Notes: generated by a model not told the origin, from the letters alone. A DNA stretch of 9,302 bases from Lachnospiraceae bacterium (GCA_017958245.1 JAGDDC010000250.1:1-9302), one strand, 5' to 3'. Numbered from the stretch's first letter, positions 1-6,701 are shown. Program-made: numbers and translations.

Positions 1-254
1 TCCCCTGCTTTGAACGATTTGAAAGCCTTCTTTGCGAGAGAGACTCCCTCTTCCTTTTTTATGACAGCGGCCCATACAGTTGCGCCGGGCTGGTCTGTCT
101 TCACACAGATCCGGTCTTCGAAGGGATCATAGCTGATGCCGGTTATCTTTCCGCCCGCCTTTGCCTCGTCTGCCGATGCGGTCACACACTTTCCCGCGAA
201 GATGAAAGCAGATATAAAGATGAACAAGAGGGCCGCAAATGTGGTTTTCTTCAT
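1..254 (-). CDS. Secreted protein of unknown function (partial, N-terminal part)
   Basis: The reading frame is open from an ATG at 254 to the window edge and gives 84 residues of an incomplete protein. An AAAGGAG ribosome binding site sits 8 nt before the ATG. The N-terminus is a textbook signal peptide: lysines at 2-3, a hydrophobic stretch at about residues 6-21, and a likely signal peptidase I site after Ala28 (Ala-Ser-Ala before Asp-Glu). Cys23 is not in a lipobox, so lipidation is unlikely. The mature part begins with a beta-rich segment (KITGISYDPFEDRICVKT) that could start an Ig-like or other beta-sandwich domain, but it is too short to assign. Export is well supported; the role is unknown. 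It lies 130 bases after the thioesterase gene on the same strand and probably has its own promoter. Confidence 0.75.
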   Translation of the reverse strand, partial: MKKTTFAALLFIFISAFIFAGKCVTASADEAKAGGKITGISYDPFEDRICVKTDQPGATVWAAVIKKEEGVSLAKKAFKSFKAG

Positions 255-384
255 AGTCGGGGCTCCTTTCGTGGATTTACATATTATTACAGTATATCGG
301 CAGACTTCTGCTTAATCGTAACCCTTTAGCTTGGTCCTATCCTCCATCAATCGCCGCCTGATTGCCGGCGCCTTCAGCCTTGTC
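255..384 (-). promoter_or_regulatory. Intergenic region with a weak candidate promoter for the secreted protein gene
   Basis: On the minus strand a TATACT box (-10-like, 5 of 6 matches) lies about 40 bases before the ATG at 254. The best -35 candidate, TTACGA, is poor and 19 nt away. Just after the thioesterase stop codon there is a small GC stem, CGCCG/CGGCG with a 9-nt loop, but no T run follows, so it is a weak terminator candidate. Whether the secreted protein gene is transcribed separately is an inference from the gap length and the TATACT box only. Confidence 0.3.
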
Positions 385-798
385 TCACGCCGGTGTCACC
401 ATCTCCGTAAGCACTCTGTGCAGGTCCGGGAATTCCTTCTTCACATTGACGGGCCTGCCCTCTGTGTTCAGGAGCGCATGTGATGACTGTGCCGTGCAGA
501 CGACATCACCCGCCTCGTTCTTCATCTCATAAGAGAGGAAGAGCTTGACGCCCCTGTACTCCCTGACAGTCACCTCTATCGCTATCCTGTCGGTGAATGT
601 CGTCGTCTTCTTGTATTCGCACGATACGCTCAAGGTGGGCGACACGATCCCGAGCTCCTCGAGCTTCTCAAAGGGATATCCGATTTCCTTCAGGAAGACC
701 ACCCTGGCCTCCTCCATCCATCTCACATAATTGGAGTGATGCGTGATCCCCATCTTGTCGGTCTCATAATACTGGACTGTGTGAATGTATTCTTTCAT
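385..798 (-). CDS. Acyl-CoA thioesterase, YbgC/FadM-like hotdog-fold family
   Basis: A 137-residue protein, the usual size for the single-domain 4HBT (4-hydroxybenzoyl-CoA thioesterase) family, whose members hydrolyse acyl-CoA thioesters in the cytoplasm. The family signature is clear at residues 9-32: Gln-Tyr-Tyr-Glu-Thr-Asp14-Lys-Met-Gly, then His-His-Ser-Asn-Tyr and Trp-Met-Glu-Glu-Ala-Arg. Asp14 is at the usual catalytic position. The helix and beta strands that follow also fit a hotdog fold. An ATG at 825 would add nine residues, but the ATG at 798 is preferred: it has an AAAGGA site 7 nt upstream and begins directly at the conserved region. The gene starts 14 nt after the stop codon of the helix-turn-helix protein, so it is probably the third gene of the kinase operon. 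The acyl substrate cannot be told from sequence. Confidence 0.88.
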   Translation of the reverse strand: MKEYIHTVQYYETDKMGITHHSNYVRWMEEARVVFLKEIGYPFEKLEELGIVSPTLSVSCEYKKTTTFTDRIAIEVTVREYRGVKLFLSYEMKNEAGDVVCTAQSSHALLNTEGRPVNVKKEFPDLHRVLTEMVTPA

Positions 799-812
799 AC
801 TGTTTTCCTTTC

Positions 813-1607
813 CTACCATGTGCATTTTTGTACTTCTCCCTTCAGATAGAGGCTTCCCTTCACATCCGAGCGCAGCGGGGTGAGAAGCTCTTTCTTAACC
901 AGATATGATATATTCTGACGGGAGCATCCCAGCAGATCGCAGACTTCAGTAGTGTCTACAACGCTTTTCCTTACAAGGCATGCGAGATCGCTCGGTTTCA
1001 AAGGGACTGAAACTCCGGATGAATAAAGCGACGTTGCTGTGATGTCCATAGAATCATTGAACGTAACGAAATATCCACCCGCGCCGATACGTGCGGATTC
1101 AAGAAGTTCGCTTTTGGACCAAAGTTTTTCGTAACCGGCCAGTCTCGCAACGGTGTCCCGATCGATGTTCCTTATCATGTCATCCGCAAAAATCGTCAGA
1201 ACATGATCGTCGCAGACAACGAACTCCGTCAGGTTCCTCCCCATTCTTTCCCGAACATAATCGGGTAGAGATGCACATTTTTTCAGTACCAGATCATCCT
1301 GGGCGCATTCGCCGTGTGAAATCTCAAGAAGCCTTATCTCGTCATATTCTTTCAAATGATGGTTCGCCAGTATAGCGCTGATGTTCTGTCTCTCGGGAGG
1401 TATCAGTCTCTCACGGACCCACGCAAGGGCGATGTCCCTCGGGATCGTGAAGACGCCCCTCGACACGAAGCCTGCAAAGAGCAACGGGGCCGTCCATTCG
1501 TCCAGATCATTCATCAATTCCACGATATATGTCCCGGTGTTCTCGTAGCAGATGAGCGTCCCGAGCGAACGGCCTAAGTATCTGTCAAATATGTCAAAAC
1601 TCTTCAT
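813..1607 (-). CDS. Unknown-family protein with C-terminal helix-turn-helix, probable partner of the HipA-like kinase
   Basis: A 264-residue cytoplasmic protein with no signal peptide or membrane segment. I do not recognise residues 1-210 as a named family; they look globular and mixed alpha/beta. Residues about 216-262 resemble an excisionase/MerR-like winged helix: a first helix (TTEVCDLLG), a recognition helix starting at SRQNISYLVKKE, and a wing-like GSLYLKGEV. It is therefore probably a DNA-binding protein. Its ATG lies inside the end of the kinase gene (14-nt overlap), so the two are likely co-translated; an AAAGG site is 10 nt upstream. By analogy with HipB/HipA and HipBST systems, it is the best candidate for the repressor of the two palindromes upstream of the kinase and for the kinase's neutralising partner. 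Both roles are inferred. Unlike HipB, it is much larger, has the HTH at the C-terminus, and is encoded after the kinase. Confidence 0.7.
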   Translation of the reverse strand: MKSFDIFDRYLGRSLGTLICYENTGTYIVELMNDLDEWTAPLLFAGFVSRGVFTIPRDIALAWVRERLIPPERQNISAILANHHLKEYDEIRLLEISHGECAQDDLVLKKCASLPDYVRERMGRNLTEFVVCDDHVLTIFADDMIRNIDRDTVARLAGYEKLWSKSELLESARIGAGGYFVTFNDSMDITATSLYSSGVSVPLKPSDLACLVRKSVVDTTEVCDLLGCSRQNISYLVKKELLTPLRSDVKGSLYLKGEVQKCTW

Positions 1608-2415
1608 TTGCGATCAACCTTTCATATCTGGAGTATACCATTTCCCATATCTTTTCAATGAAGATTCCCGGGATGATCGTTTCAAGGCTCTCAAACAGGA
1701 TCGCTTTGTCGGTCTCTTTAAGTTTCCCGGGGAAAACATCTTTTCTGTTACCTATCAGATTCAGGTTATCAAGTGTTGAGTTGCTCCCGATAAAGTTCTG
1801 ACACCGCCTGTCCTCCATGACATTGAATCGTTCCGCATCAGACTCGCTCACGCACGAGTATAGCAGCGATAAGCCGTGATCAAATAGCGGTGCAAGACGC
1901 ACGGTGCGTTCGCGCGGATTTCTCAGAACTTCAATGTTTGCCCCGTGCCTGTCTCTGTTTAGGATCAAATGATCGACGGCGAGCATCTTCTCGATGTAGT
2001 CCTTCCATCCCTGTCTGACGCAAAAATCAAAATGAGATTCGTCCTTCAGCGCATTTGCGGCATAATAATTATCCAGCGCCGTCTTGCTCTCGCCACGCCT
2101 TTTGAAATCATCGGAGCAGCATAGGAAGGTCTCAAAGGTTCTCCCTTCGATCTCGATGGCAGCATTTATCAATTGGTAATGAATATGCTCAACGCCCAGG
2201 ATGTTCAGCAGCCGGTCGACTATGATCTCGTTGACGCACTCGTGACCTGTCACGCCGTTTATCGGATCGAAGTTCGACAGCTTATAATACTTCTTTTCAC
2301 CGTTCAATACAGACTTAGATTTTAAGAACGTCCCCGCAGTCCCGCCGGAACTCCTGACATGGGACCATTTCAGGTATGTGAGGTCCTGTTTCTCAAGGAT
2401 CACTTCGGTTTGCAA
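1594..2415 (-). CDS. Short HipA/HipT-like serine/threonine kinase (TTG start)
   Basis: A 273-residue protein with the HipA C-terminal kinase fold. Visible landmarks are a Ser/Gly/Thr-rich loop at residues 22-33 (SSGGTAGTFLKS) like the regulatory/P-loop of HipA, a candidate ATP-binding Lys45 in YYKLSNFD, the catalytic block Asn153-Arg-Asp155-Arg-His-Gly-Ala-Asn160, and the metal-binding Asp179 in APLFDHG. Asp155, Asn160 and Asp179 have nearly the spacing of the E. coli HipA residues Asp309, Asn314 and Asp332, so the kinase is probably active. It lacks the roughly 100-residue N-terminal subdomain of full HipA, as do HipT and CtkA-type kinases. The start is a TTG at 2415, with an AGGGGGTGG site before it and no in-frame ATG or GTG upstream. 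HipA relatives often phosphorylate aminoacyl-tRNA synthetases or other translation components; the target here is unknown. First gene of its operon. Confidence 0.82.
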   Translation of the reverse strand: MQTEVILEKQDLTYLKWSHVRSSGGTAGTFLKSKSVLNGEKKYYKLSNFDPINGVTGHECVNEIIVDRLLNILGVEHIHYQLINAAIEIEGRTFETFLCCSDDFKRRGESKTALDNYYAANALKDESHFDFCVRQGWKDYIEKMLAVDHLILNRDRHGANIEVLRNPRERTVRLAPLFDHGLSLLYSCVSESDAERFNVMEDRRCQNFIGSNSTLDNLNLIGNRKDVFPGKLKETDKAILFESLETIIPGIFIEKIWEMVYSRYERLIANEEF

Positions 2416-2428
2416 TGCACCACCCCCT
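2413..2428 (-). promoter_or_regulatory. TTG start and ribosome binding site of the kinase gene
   Basis: On the minus strand AGGGGGTGG (2428-2420) precedes TTG (2415-2413), with 7 nt between the G run and the start. The next possible start is a GTG four codons inside, which has no Shine-Dalgarno sequence. A TTG start usually lowers translation, which would suit a toxin-like kinase; that point is inference. Confidence 0.65.
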
Positions 2429-2468
2429 GTCTTTCGGTCATCTTTCCATGCAAAATGTACATAAATAT

Positions 2469-2482
2469 TTGACGCACGTAAA
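2469..2482 (-). promoter_or_regulatory. Operator copy 2, imperfect 14-bp palindrome after the -10
   Basis: The minus-strand sequence is TTTACGTGCGTCAA, identical to operator copy 1 except for one base in one arm. It falls at about +8 to +21 relative to the predicted start site. The distance to copy 1 is exactly 42 bp, about four helical turns, so a bound protein would lie on the same DNA face at both sites. Part of a 14-bp direct repeat (TATTTGACGCACGT on the plus strand). Confidence 0.65.
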
Positions 2483-2495
2483 AATCTCAGTAATA

Positions 2496-2524
2496 ATTAT
2501 ATCAGGGTATTTGACGCACGTCAA
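2496..2524 (-). promoter_or_regulatory. Strong sigma-A-type promoter of the kinase operon
   Basis: On the minus strand a TTGACG -35 (2524-2519) is followed by a 17-nt spacer and a perfect TATAAT -10 (2501-2496), which is preceded by TGA and so forms an extended -10. The predicted start is near 2489, leaving a leader of about 73 nt before the TTG. This is the best promoter in the window by match to consensus. The -35 is one arm of operator copy 1, so repressor and RNA polymerase would compete. Confidence 0.8.
2511..2524 (-). promoter_or_regulatory. Operator copy 1, perfect-arm 14-bp palindrome over the -35
   Basis: The minus-strand sequence TTGACGTGCGTCAA has two perfect 6-bp arms (TTGACG/CGTCAA) around a 2-bp centre. 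It contains the -35 hexamer of the kinase promoter. The kinase-operon HTH protein is the natural candidate ligand by genetic linkage; this is inference. Confidence 0.7.
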
Positions 2525-2587
2525 TTATCCTTCACATGTAGTGGTGAGAATTGTTGTTTCCATCGCCGGATAAAACTGCTCCAGGGC

Positions 2588-2627
2588 AAAAAAGCATCGG
2601 AAATTGAGAAAACCTCATTTCCGATGT
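2588..2627 (-). terminator. Rho-independent terminator, second of a tandem pair
   Basis: On the minus strand a hairpin (arms 2614-2627 and 2594-2608, one bulged base, 5-nt loop) is followed by six T residues (2593-2588). It lies downstream of the beta-phosphoglucomutase gene and of the first terminator. It shares 37 of 39 bases with the other copy. Confidence 0.8.
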
Positions 2628-2647
2628 CATATTTGCCTGCTTCGAAG

Positions 2648-2689
2648 AAAAAAAAGCATCGGAAATTGAAAAAAACTCATTTCCGATGC
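2648..2689 (-). terminator. Rho-independent terminator, first of a tandem pair
   Basis: On the minus strand a hairpin with arms 2677-2689 and 2656-2669 (one bulged base, A/T-only loop region of about 7 nt) is followed by eight T residues (2655-2648). It starts 23 bases after the stop codon of beta-phosphoglucomutase and ends the sugar operon. Confidence 0.88.
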
Positions 2690-2711
2690 ATTTTATGTCT
2701 GTGTGGATCTC

Positions 2712-3341
2712 CTACACGATCTCCAGCAGTTCTGCGAAGCTGTCAAGGTTGAAGTCTGCAAGTTTGCATTTTACGGCCTCCCCCAAAGCTGCGCTCTCGA
2801 AGCCTCCCGCAGCAGCGGCCTCGATGCCTGCCTTCGCGTCCTCAACGACCATGCAGTCCCGGGGATCGAGCCCCAGATACCTTGCCGCGCAGAGGAACAC
2901 CTCGGGATCGGGCTTCGAGTGTTTTATGTTGGTGCCGTCGGAGACAGCGTCAAAGAAGCCCTCAAGGCCTATCTGCTTTAATATGTATTTGGCGTTCATG
3001 CTCGAGGAACCGATCGCAAGCCTGATCTTCCTGCGTCTCAGCTCGTCGAGAGTGTCCTTCACTTCCTCGGAAAGGTCCGCGGGGGACATCCTGCCCAGCA
3101 GCTCACGGTAATACCTGTTCTTCTCGTCCGCAAAGGCCCTCATCTCCTCATCGGAGTACCCTTTGGAGTCCTCGAGGACGATCTTTAGGCTGTCCATCCT
3201 GCTGATACCGAGCAGCCTCTTGTTCTTCTCCCTGTCAAATGGCACTCCGAGCCTGTCGGCAAGCTTCTTCCACGCAAGGAAATGATACTCATCCGTCGAA
3301 CAGATCACCCCGTCTAAGTCAAACACGATCCCTTTAATCAT
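2712..3341 (-). CDS. pgmB: Beta-phosphoglucomutase
   Basis: A 209-residue HAD-superfamily enzyme that converts beta-glucose 1-phosphate to glucose 6-phosphate through a beta-glucose 1,6-bisphosphate intermediate, in the cytoplasm with Mg2+. All key parts of the Lactococcus lactis enzyme are visible: nucleophile Asp8 and acid/base Asp10 in FDLDGV, the cap-entry segment TDEYHFLAW with His20, the GISRMDSL motif with Arg48, the serine motif GSSSMNA (111-117), Lys143 in SKPDP, and the metal-binding Glu167-Asp168. Length is normal. The start at 3341 is chosen because GGAGGAG lies 6 nt upstream and the protein begins at the conserved MIKGIVFDLDG; an ATG 36 bases upstream would add residues with no family support. 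It is the last gene of the operon, 126 bases after the GH65 gene whose product it consumes. Confidence 0.95.
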   Translation of the reverse strand: MIKGIVFDLDGVICSTDEYHFLAWKKLADRLGVPFDREKNKRLLGISRMDSLKIVLEDSKGYSDEEMRAFADEKNRYYRELLGRMSPADLSEEVKDTLDELRRRKIRLAIGSSSMNAKYILKQIGLEGFFDAVSDGTNIKHSKPDPEVFLCAARYLGLDPRDCMVVEDAKAGIEAAAAGGFESAALGEAVKCKLADFNLDSFAELLEIV

Positions 3342-3467
3342 CAGATCTCCTCCGAATTCCCTTCTTTCAGGACGCACAAGCCCTCACCCCGCCTGCCGCG
3401 CTGGCCGCAGCGTGACCGCTTTACTGTTGGGGAGCGCACAGGCAGGCCATGCGATCACTTACCAAAG
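3342..3467 (-). other. GC-rich gap between GH65 phosphorylase and pgmB with RNA folding potential
   Basis: No gene is seen. Perfect 7-bp arms GCCTGCC (3391-3397) and GGCAGGC (3441-3447) enclose a smaller hairpin CGCTG-GCCG-CAGCG (3399-3412). CCCC at 3387-3390 could instead pair with GGGG at 3429-3432, which crosses the outer stem. No T run follows, so it is unlikely to be a full terminator. It may stabilise or process the operon mRNA between the two genes. Confidence 0.35.
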
Positions 3468-5828
3468 CTACTCTCCCACAACCTCAAGCCCTTCCTCTCC
3501 GAGCCTGTACTTCCTCCCGTAGACATCGATCCTCACGGGGTCGCCCGACACCAGCTCGAAGCGGGTCCTCGTCCCACTCTCTTTCACGCCTTCTGCCTGC
3601 TCTCCCGAGACCGTGACTCTGATCAGGCTCCCGAGATACCTCACGGTGAAGGTGTAGCTCTTCCAACCACCCGGTATGCAGGGGTTGAAGCAAATCCCGT
3701 TCTCCTTGAGACGCAGCCCGCCGAAACCGTAGACCACAGCCATATAGGTCCCGCCCATGTTTGCGGTGTGGATCCCGTCCTTTGTGTTGTGGTGCGTGTC
3801 AAAGAGATCGAGCTTCGCGGAATCCCCGAGATATGCGTACGCCTTGTCCACAAACCCGAGCTTTGCCGCCATTATGCTGAAGATGCAGGTCGACAGCGAG
3901 GAGTCGTGCGTCGTGATCTTCTCATAGTAGAGGAAAGAGTTCCTCACAACGTCGAGGCTCTGCATGTCCTCGAAGATAAAATGCGCCAGCACCGTATCCG
4001 CCTGCTTGCACACCTGGTACCTGTACAGGCACAGCGGGTGATAGTGAAGGAGCAGCGGGAAGTTCTCTTTTGGCGTCCCCTCTATGTCCCACACAGGCTT
4101 TGAGAGAAATGAATCATCCTGAGGGTTGATCTGCAGCTCCTTGTCGTAGGGCAGGTACATGGCGCCCTCCGCCTTCTCAAACTCCGCGATCTCCTGCTCC
4201 GTAAGCCCTATCCTGTCTGAGAGCCCATCGAGCAGCCCCGCGTTCTTCAAGAGGTAGTAGAAGACGACCGCAAAATGCAGGTTGTACTTCGCGGAAGCGT
4301 TGGTGTAATAGTTGTTGTTCACCATGCAGGTGTACTCGTCGGGTCCTGTCACGCAGTTTATATGAAAGCTCCCGTCTACATAGTTTCCGACGTCCATCCA
4401 GAGCCTGGCGCACTCAAACACGATCTCCGCGCCCATGTCCGCTATGAACCCGAGGTCCTTCGTCGCAAGATAATAAGCCACTATCGAGTAGACTATATCG
4501 CCGTCTATGTGGTACTGCGCCGTCCCCGCGGGGAAGTACCCCGAGCACTCCTTGCCCATGATGGTCCTCCAGGGGTAGAGCGCGCCCTTCTTGTGGCCGA
4601 GGATCTTCGCGTTCTCCTTCGCGTACTCCAGCGTCCTGTAGCGGTAGGCTATCAGGTTCTTTGAAAGCTCCGGGTTCGTGAGTGTAAAGAAGGGCTGGAG
4701 ATACATCTCCGTATCCCAGAAGAAATGCCCCTCGTACCCCTCGCCGCTGAGGCCCTTTGCCGCTATGTTCGAGTGGTCATCCTTGCCGACCGACTGGAGC
4801 AGCTGGTACTGGTTGTAGTGCAGCGCGAGCGTCAGCTCGTCGTCGCCCTCTATCGAGAGCTCGGTCGAGCTCCAGAACTCCTTCAGATACGCCTCCTGCT
4901 CGCCATAGAGCACCTCAGGCTCCGCGTTGACCGCAGCGGTCAGATCCGCTCGCGCAAGTCCCGCAAGGTCCCCGAAATGATGAGCAGAATCCTTGTAAAT
5001 GCAGTATTTGACGACACGGAAGGTCTCACCCTTCTCTATCCCGTGGGATATCGTCTCCAAAAAGCCTGTCCTCGTGCGGTCGGGCTTCTTGTATCTCCTG
5101 TCCTCCAGCCTCTTCCCGTCCATAAAGAGCCTGTGCGACATCGCGGCGCAGATCTCGAGCCCCGATCTTCCGGTCTTTGAAACGGCAAATGCTGTTCCGT
5201 CCCCGCCCAGCGTCAGCTCCTTGTCGAAAAGGTACCTGCTGCTCTCGCCCGCGACCCTCGGGTCGTCCGGGTCACTGAAGTTTGAGACCACAGTGTTCAT
5301 GCCCGACTCAAAGACAACATTGCCGGAGAAATTCAGCGCCGTCACCTCATAATCGATCATGAAGAGCGACAGCCTAGCAAATGAGGCCATCCTCCTGATC
5401 CTTATGAGGATCTCCCTGCCCGAGGGAGAACGCCATTTGACAAGCCTCTCGCAGACGCCCTTTTTCATGTCGAGCGTCCTCGTCGACTCAAGCACCTGCC
5501 CGCTCGCAACGCTGAAGACCTCGTTGTCGATCTTCAGGCGCATGCTCTGCAGATCCGTGACGTTGAGCATGGTCTGCTTGTCCTCGGTGAGCCCGCAGAG
5601 CTTCTCGGCCTGTTTCATGTCGATCAGCTCGTAGAACCCGTTTATATAGGTCCCGCGGATGCTCGTAAAACCTTCCGGCGCGCCTTCCTCGTTGCAATTG
5701 CGGACACCGAGGTATCCGTTTGCGTTGTGGAAAACAGTCTCCCGCAGCAAGAGTTCAGCCTGTGTCGGCAGAGCGACGGTTCCGTCCTCCTTCCTGCGGG
5801 CCTGTACCGTGTATACGTAACTATCCAT
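3468..5828 (-). CDS. GH65 inverting alpha-glucosyl disaccharide phosphorylase (maltose/kojibiose/nigerose/trehalose type)
   Basis: A 786-residue cytoplasmic enzyme of glycoside hydrolase family 65, which splits an alpha-linked glucose disaccharide with phosphate to give beta-glucose 1-phosphate and glucose. Its order is: N-terminal beta-sandwich (about 1-290), linker helices, (alpha/alpha)6 catalytic barrel (about 325-700) and a small C-terminal beta domain. The general acid is Glu498 in TGPDEY; the substrate-site motif FWDTE is at 370-374, KQAD at 608-611 and the phosphate-binding HDSSLS at 641-646. Length is typical. The start at 5828 is preferred over an in-frame ATG at 5855 because AAGGA lies 7 nt before it and MDSYVYTV matches where the family normally begins. 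It lies 33 bases after the permease stop. The neighbouring pgmB fits an inverting phosphorylase exactly. The linkage cut cannot be read from motifs alone; the HDSSLS-to-GGTYMAV region reminds me of clostridial nigerose/kojibiose enzymes, but this is a low-confidence impression. Confidence 0.92.
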   Translation of the reverse strand: MDSYVYTVQARRKEDGTVALPTQAELLLRETVFHNANGYLGVRNCNEEGAPEGFTSIRGTYINGFYELIDMKQAEKLCGLTEDKQTMLNVTDLQSMRLKIDNEVFSVASGQVLESTRTLDMKKGVCERLVKWRSPSGREILIRIRRMASFARLSLFMIDYEVTALNFSGNVVFESGMNTVVSNFSDPDDPRVAGESSRYLFDKELTLGGDGTAFAVSKTGRSGLEICAAMSHRLFMDGKRLEDRRYKKPDRTRTGFLETISHGIEKGETFRVVKYCIYKDSAHHFGDLAGLARADLTAAVNAEPEVLYGEQEAYLKEFWSSTELSIEGDDELTLALHYNQYQLLQSVGKDDHSNIAAKGLSGEGYEGHFFWDTEMYLQPFFTLTNPELSKNLIAYRYRTLEYAKENAKILGHKKGALYPWRTIMGKECSGYFPAGTAQYHIDGDIVYSIVAYYLATKDLGFIADMGAEIVFECARLWMDVGNYVDGSFHINCVTGPDEYTCMVNNNYYTNASAKYNLHFAVVFYYLLKNAGLLDGLSDRIGLTEQEIAEFEKAEGAMYLPYDKELQINPQDDSFLSKPVWDIEGTPKENFPLLLHYHPLCLYRYQVCKQADTVLAHFIFEDMQSLDVVRNSFLYYEKITTHDSSLSTCIFSIMAAKLGFVDKAYAYLGDSAKLDLFDTHHNTKDGIHTANMGGTYMAVVYGFGGLRLKENGICFNPCIPGGWKSYTFTVRYLGSLIRVTVSGEQAEGVKESGTRTRFELVSGDPVRIDVYGRKYRLGEEGLEVVGE

Positions 5829-5861
5829 AAGATCATCCTTATCCTGCCGGATCATATCCCG

Positions 5862-6701
5862 TCACTGCTTCACTGCGCCTGCTGCCACGCCCTTTACTAT
5901 GTACTTCTGGGCACTCAGGTAGAAGATGATGACAGGGATGATCGTGAGAGTGAGTCCCGCCATGGACATGTTCCACTGGATCGTAAACTGCCCGAAGAAG
6001 GACGCAGTCGAGAGCGGGATCGTCCTGTTTGCCTTGCTGGAGAGTATCAGCGAGGGAAGCAGGTAGTCGTTCCATATCCAAATGACGTCGAGTATGATGA
6101 CCGTCATCGTCGTAGGCTTGAGGATGGGGAACACGATCCTCCAGAAGGTCTTGAACTTGTTGCAGCCGTCGATCGTAGCGGCCTCCTCAAGCGACACGGG
6201 CACTGACTTTATAAAGCCGTGGTAGAGGAAGACAGCCATACTTGCCCCGAATCCCACATTTGCGTATATGAGACCGCCTATCGTGTCCATCATCTGGATG
6301 CCGAGGGCATCGCGGAAGAACCCGAGCTCCTGCATGAGGGGCATCATGAGGGTCTGGAAGGGGATGAGCATAGTCGCGATGAAGACCATGAACAGCACCT
6401 TGCTGAGCTTGTTCCTGACCCTCACCAGCATCCACGCCGTCATTGACGACAGCACAACTATGATGGCGATCGAAACGACCGTCACTATCAGCGAATTCTT
6501 GAAGGAGTTCAGGAAGTTCATCTTCTCCATGGCGTTCCCATAGTATTCGAAGGTGAATTCCTTGGGGAGCGCGAGCGCGCTCTCGTACAGCTCCGCGCGG
6601 TTCTTGAACGAGTTCACGATCACTATGTAGACCGGGAACAGGTGGATGAGTCCAAGCACGATGGCAAGGATATTGAGCAGGATCCTACCCGTACGCTTCA
6701 T
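5862..6701 (-). CDS. Sugar ABC transporter permease, MalG-like (CUT1 family)
   Basis: A 279-residue inner membrane permease that forms the transport channel with the preceding MalF-like protein. About six hydrophobic segments are visible, beginning at residues 8-30. The ATPase-docking EAA loop is at about 171-193 (LEEAATIDGC, then the I-FPILKP end), followed by WNDYLLP, which is typical of MalG. The C-terminus YIVKGVAAGAVKQ is also standard for this family. Translation starts at 6701: the ATG shares a base with the TAA stop of the upstream permease (TAATG), and a GGAGGTGGAG site precedes it. A longer open frame to 6935 exists, but the extra 78 residues overlie the other permease and look like non-coding peptide. 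The tight overlap suggests coupled translation and equal amounts of both permeases. Confidence 0.95.
   Translation of the reverse strand: MKRTGRILLNILAIVLGLIHLFPVYIVIVNSFKNRAELYESALALPKEFTFEYYGNAMEKMNFLNSFKNSLIVTVVSIAIIVVLSSMTAWMLVRVRNKLSKVLFMVFIATMLIPFQTLMMPLMQELGFFRDALGIQMMDTIGGLIYANVGFGASMAVFLYHGFIKSVPVSLEEAATIDGCNKFKTFWRIVFPILKPTTMTVIILDVIWIWNDYLLPSLILSSKANRTIPLSTASFFGQFTIQWNMSMAGLTLTIIPVIIFYLSAQKYIVKGVAAGAVKQ

Noticed and set aside
2466..2521. Start of a CRISPR or other repeat array (14-base direct repeat, two copies)
   Set aside because: Only two copies, each being a palindrome placed precisely on promoter elements; an operator pair explains it better.
2686..3111. Plus-strand frame of 141 codons opposite pgmB, beginning in the terminator
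   Set aside because: Serine- and alanine-rich low-complexity translation, antisense to a gene with all catalytic residues intact.
3371..3378. Third copy of the GACGCAC motif near the pgmB start
   Set aside because: Only the 7-base core GACGCAC matches, the dyad partner arm is absent, and there is no promoter at the site; probably chance.
4275..5180. Plus-strand frames opposite the GH65 gene
   Set aside because: Val/Arg/Leu-rich translations typical of the reverse complement of GC-rich coding sequence, inside a complete GH65 enzyme gene.
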